NCBI GenBank assembly: GCA_963518665.1
Contig: CAUQKR010000020.1
Location: 1 to 15,913 of the forward strand
Origin: GN02-872 sp963518665
GTDB taxonomy: Bacteria; Patescibacteriota; Gracilibacteria; BD1-5; UBA6164
Direction of reading: 5' to 3'
Length of the DNA: 15,913 nt
The notes beneath the pieces were generated by a model. The model saw only the letters and a program-made list of their open reading frames with translations. It did not search any database and was not told the DNA's origin. Positions 15,352 through 15,913 of this stretch are shown here, piece after piece. Positions within the stretch are counted from its first letter, which is position 1. Every line of letters starts with the position of its first letter. The position numbers and the translations under genes were made by a program.

Positions 15352-15911
15352 ATTAGTTTTTTAGAAATTTTTTTTCTTAAATCATCGTTGTGAAATTTTA
15401 ATAAGTTATCATTTATTATAACTCAAAAAGGTTTTCAAATCCTTTCAAAATGTCTTAAAGTTTTAGCAAGAAAAATTTTTTTGAAAAGTTTATCCAGAAA
15501 AATAATAAAAAAATTTTCTTTTTTGTTTGTTGTATTTTTTCTAAATTTTATAAATTTTTTGTTTTCTTCTAAAATATCAAAATAATTGCTAAAATCTGCC
15601 CAAGAAGAGTTTTGTTCTAAAAAAAATTTATAAGTTTCATCAAAATCTAAAATTGGTTTAAAATAAACAATCCGATAGAAAAGGTAAATATCATTTTCTA
15701 TTTTAAAATTTTTAAAATTCATTCAATCCAAAGTTGAAAAAAAACTTAAACAAAATCTTCAAGCATGATTTTTTGCTGTTTTTCTAACTCAAAAAATTTG
15801 AAAAAATAAAGTTATCATTATTCTTACAAACCATAAAGAATTTTTACTTGTTACAATAAAAAGGTCAATATCGGAAGATTTTTTTGCACTTTTCATTGCT
15901 AAACTATTTCA
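15339..15911 (-). CDS. Nucleotidyltransferase-fold protein, C-terminal part (5' end outside window)
   Basis: The visible 190 residues start with GNSLAMKSAKKSSDIDLFIV, the G-[NS]-S...D-x-D signature of polymerase-beta-type nucleotidyltransferases, where the two Asp bind the metal. A hydrophobic segment (FVRIMITLFFQIFGVRKT) and a CLSFFSTLDGM region follow, then a helical, Lys-rich C-terminus ending in TAG. This arrangement resembles uncharacterised nucleotidyltransferase-domain proteins; the substrate is unknown. The N-terminal part lies beyond the window. Standard-code calling would give only an isolated 95-residue piece starting at Met 15722, because TGA codons flank it; the frame is continuous from 15911 to 15339 when they are read as Gly. 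It converges with the corC-like gene. Confidence 0.65.
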
Positions 15912-15913
15912 TA

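Overview
The window reads as one AT-rich chromosomal segment from a Candidate Phyla Radiation bacterium that translates UGA as glycine (genetic code 25), i.e. Absconditabacteria (SR1) or Gracilibacteria (BD1-5). The basis is direct: under the standard code nearly every gene is shattered, yet reading TGA as Gly restores full-length conserved proteins, and the TGAs fall on invariant glycines. All three Walker A glycines of PilT are TGA. All complete genes end in TAA or TAG. The window does not separate the two phyla, and no tRNA-Gly(UCA) lies within it.

Layout. 1-673 (+): the end of ribosomal protein bL9, then yqgF/ruvX overlapping it by one base. 770-1597 (+): a secreted, C-terminally anchored protein with a sortase-like NPKTG signal. 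1719-2804 (+): the pilus retraction ATPase PilT. 2908-3104 (+): tRNA-Phe and tRNA-Val. 3382-4128 (-): a membrane-anchored DUF2726 nuclease-like protein. 4297-4827 (-): the likely major type IV pilin. 5144-9497 (-): an operon pilB - SpoIIE-type PP2C phosphatase - pilC. 9645-10835 (-): a one-pass membrane protein with a very acidic N-terminal region and three KIDL motifs. 10939-12077 (-) and 12139-13906 (+): two divergent pairs of pilin-like genes sharing a 61-bp promoter region. 14003-15331 (+): a CorB/CorC-type DUF21-CBS protein. 15339-15911 (-): part of a nucleotidyltransferase-fold protein.

The theme is a type IV pilus: extension ATPase (PilB), platform protein (PilC), retraction ATPase (PilT), one major and four minor pilin-like proteins. 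Prepilin peptidase and the PilM/N/O alignment proteins are not present here. The least expected element is the SpoIIE-type phosphatase with intact metal-binding motifs between pilB and pilC; I infer it could tie pilus extension to a serine/threonine phosphorylation signal. The neighbouring acidic membrane protein with repeated short motifs could be an adaptor or anchor. In known members of these phyla pili help attach to a host or prey cell, which is a plausible but unproven role here.

Genes are tightly packed. Most transcription units end in a perfect A/T-flanked hairpin that often includes the stop codon. Start codons generally lack a clear Shine-Dalgarno sequence and follow A-rich stretches. 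Several promoters resemble sigma70 sites, with TTGCAA/TTGACA-like -35 boxes.
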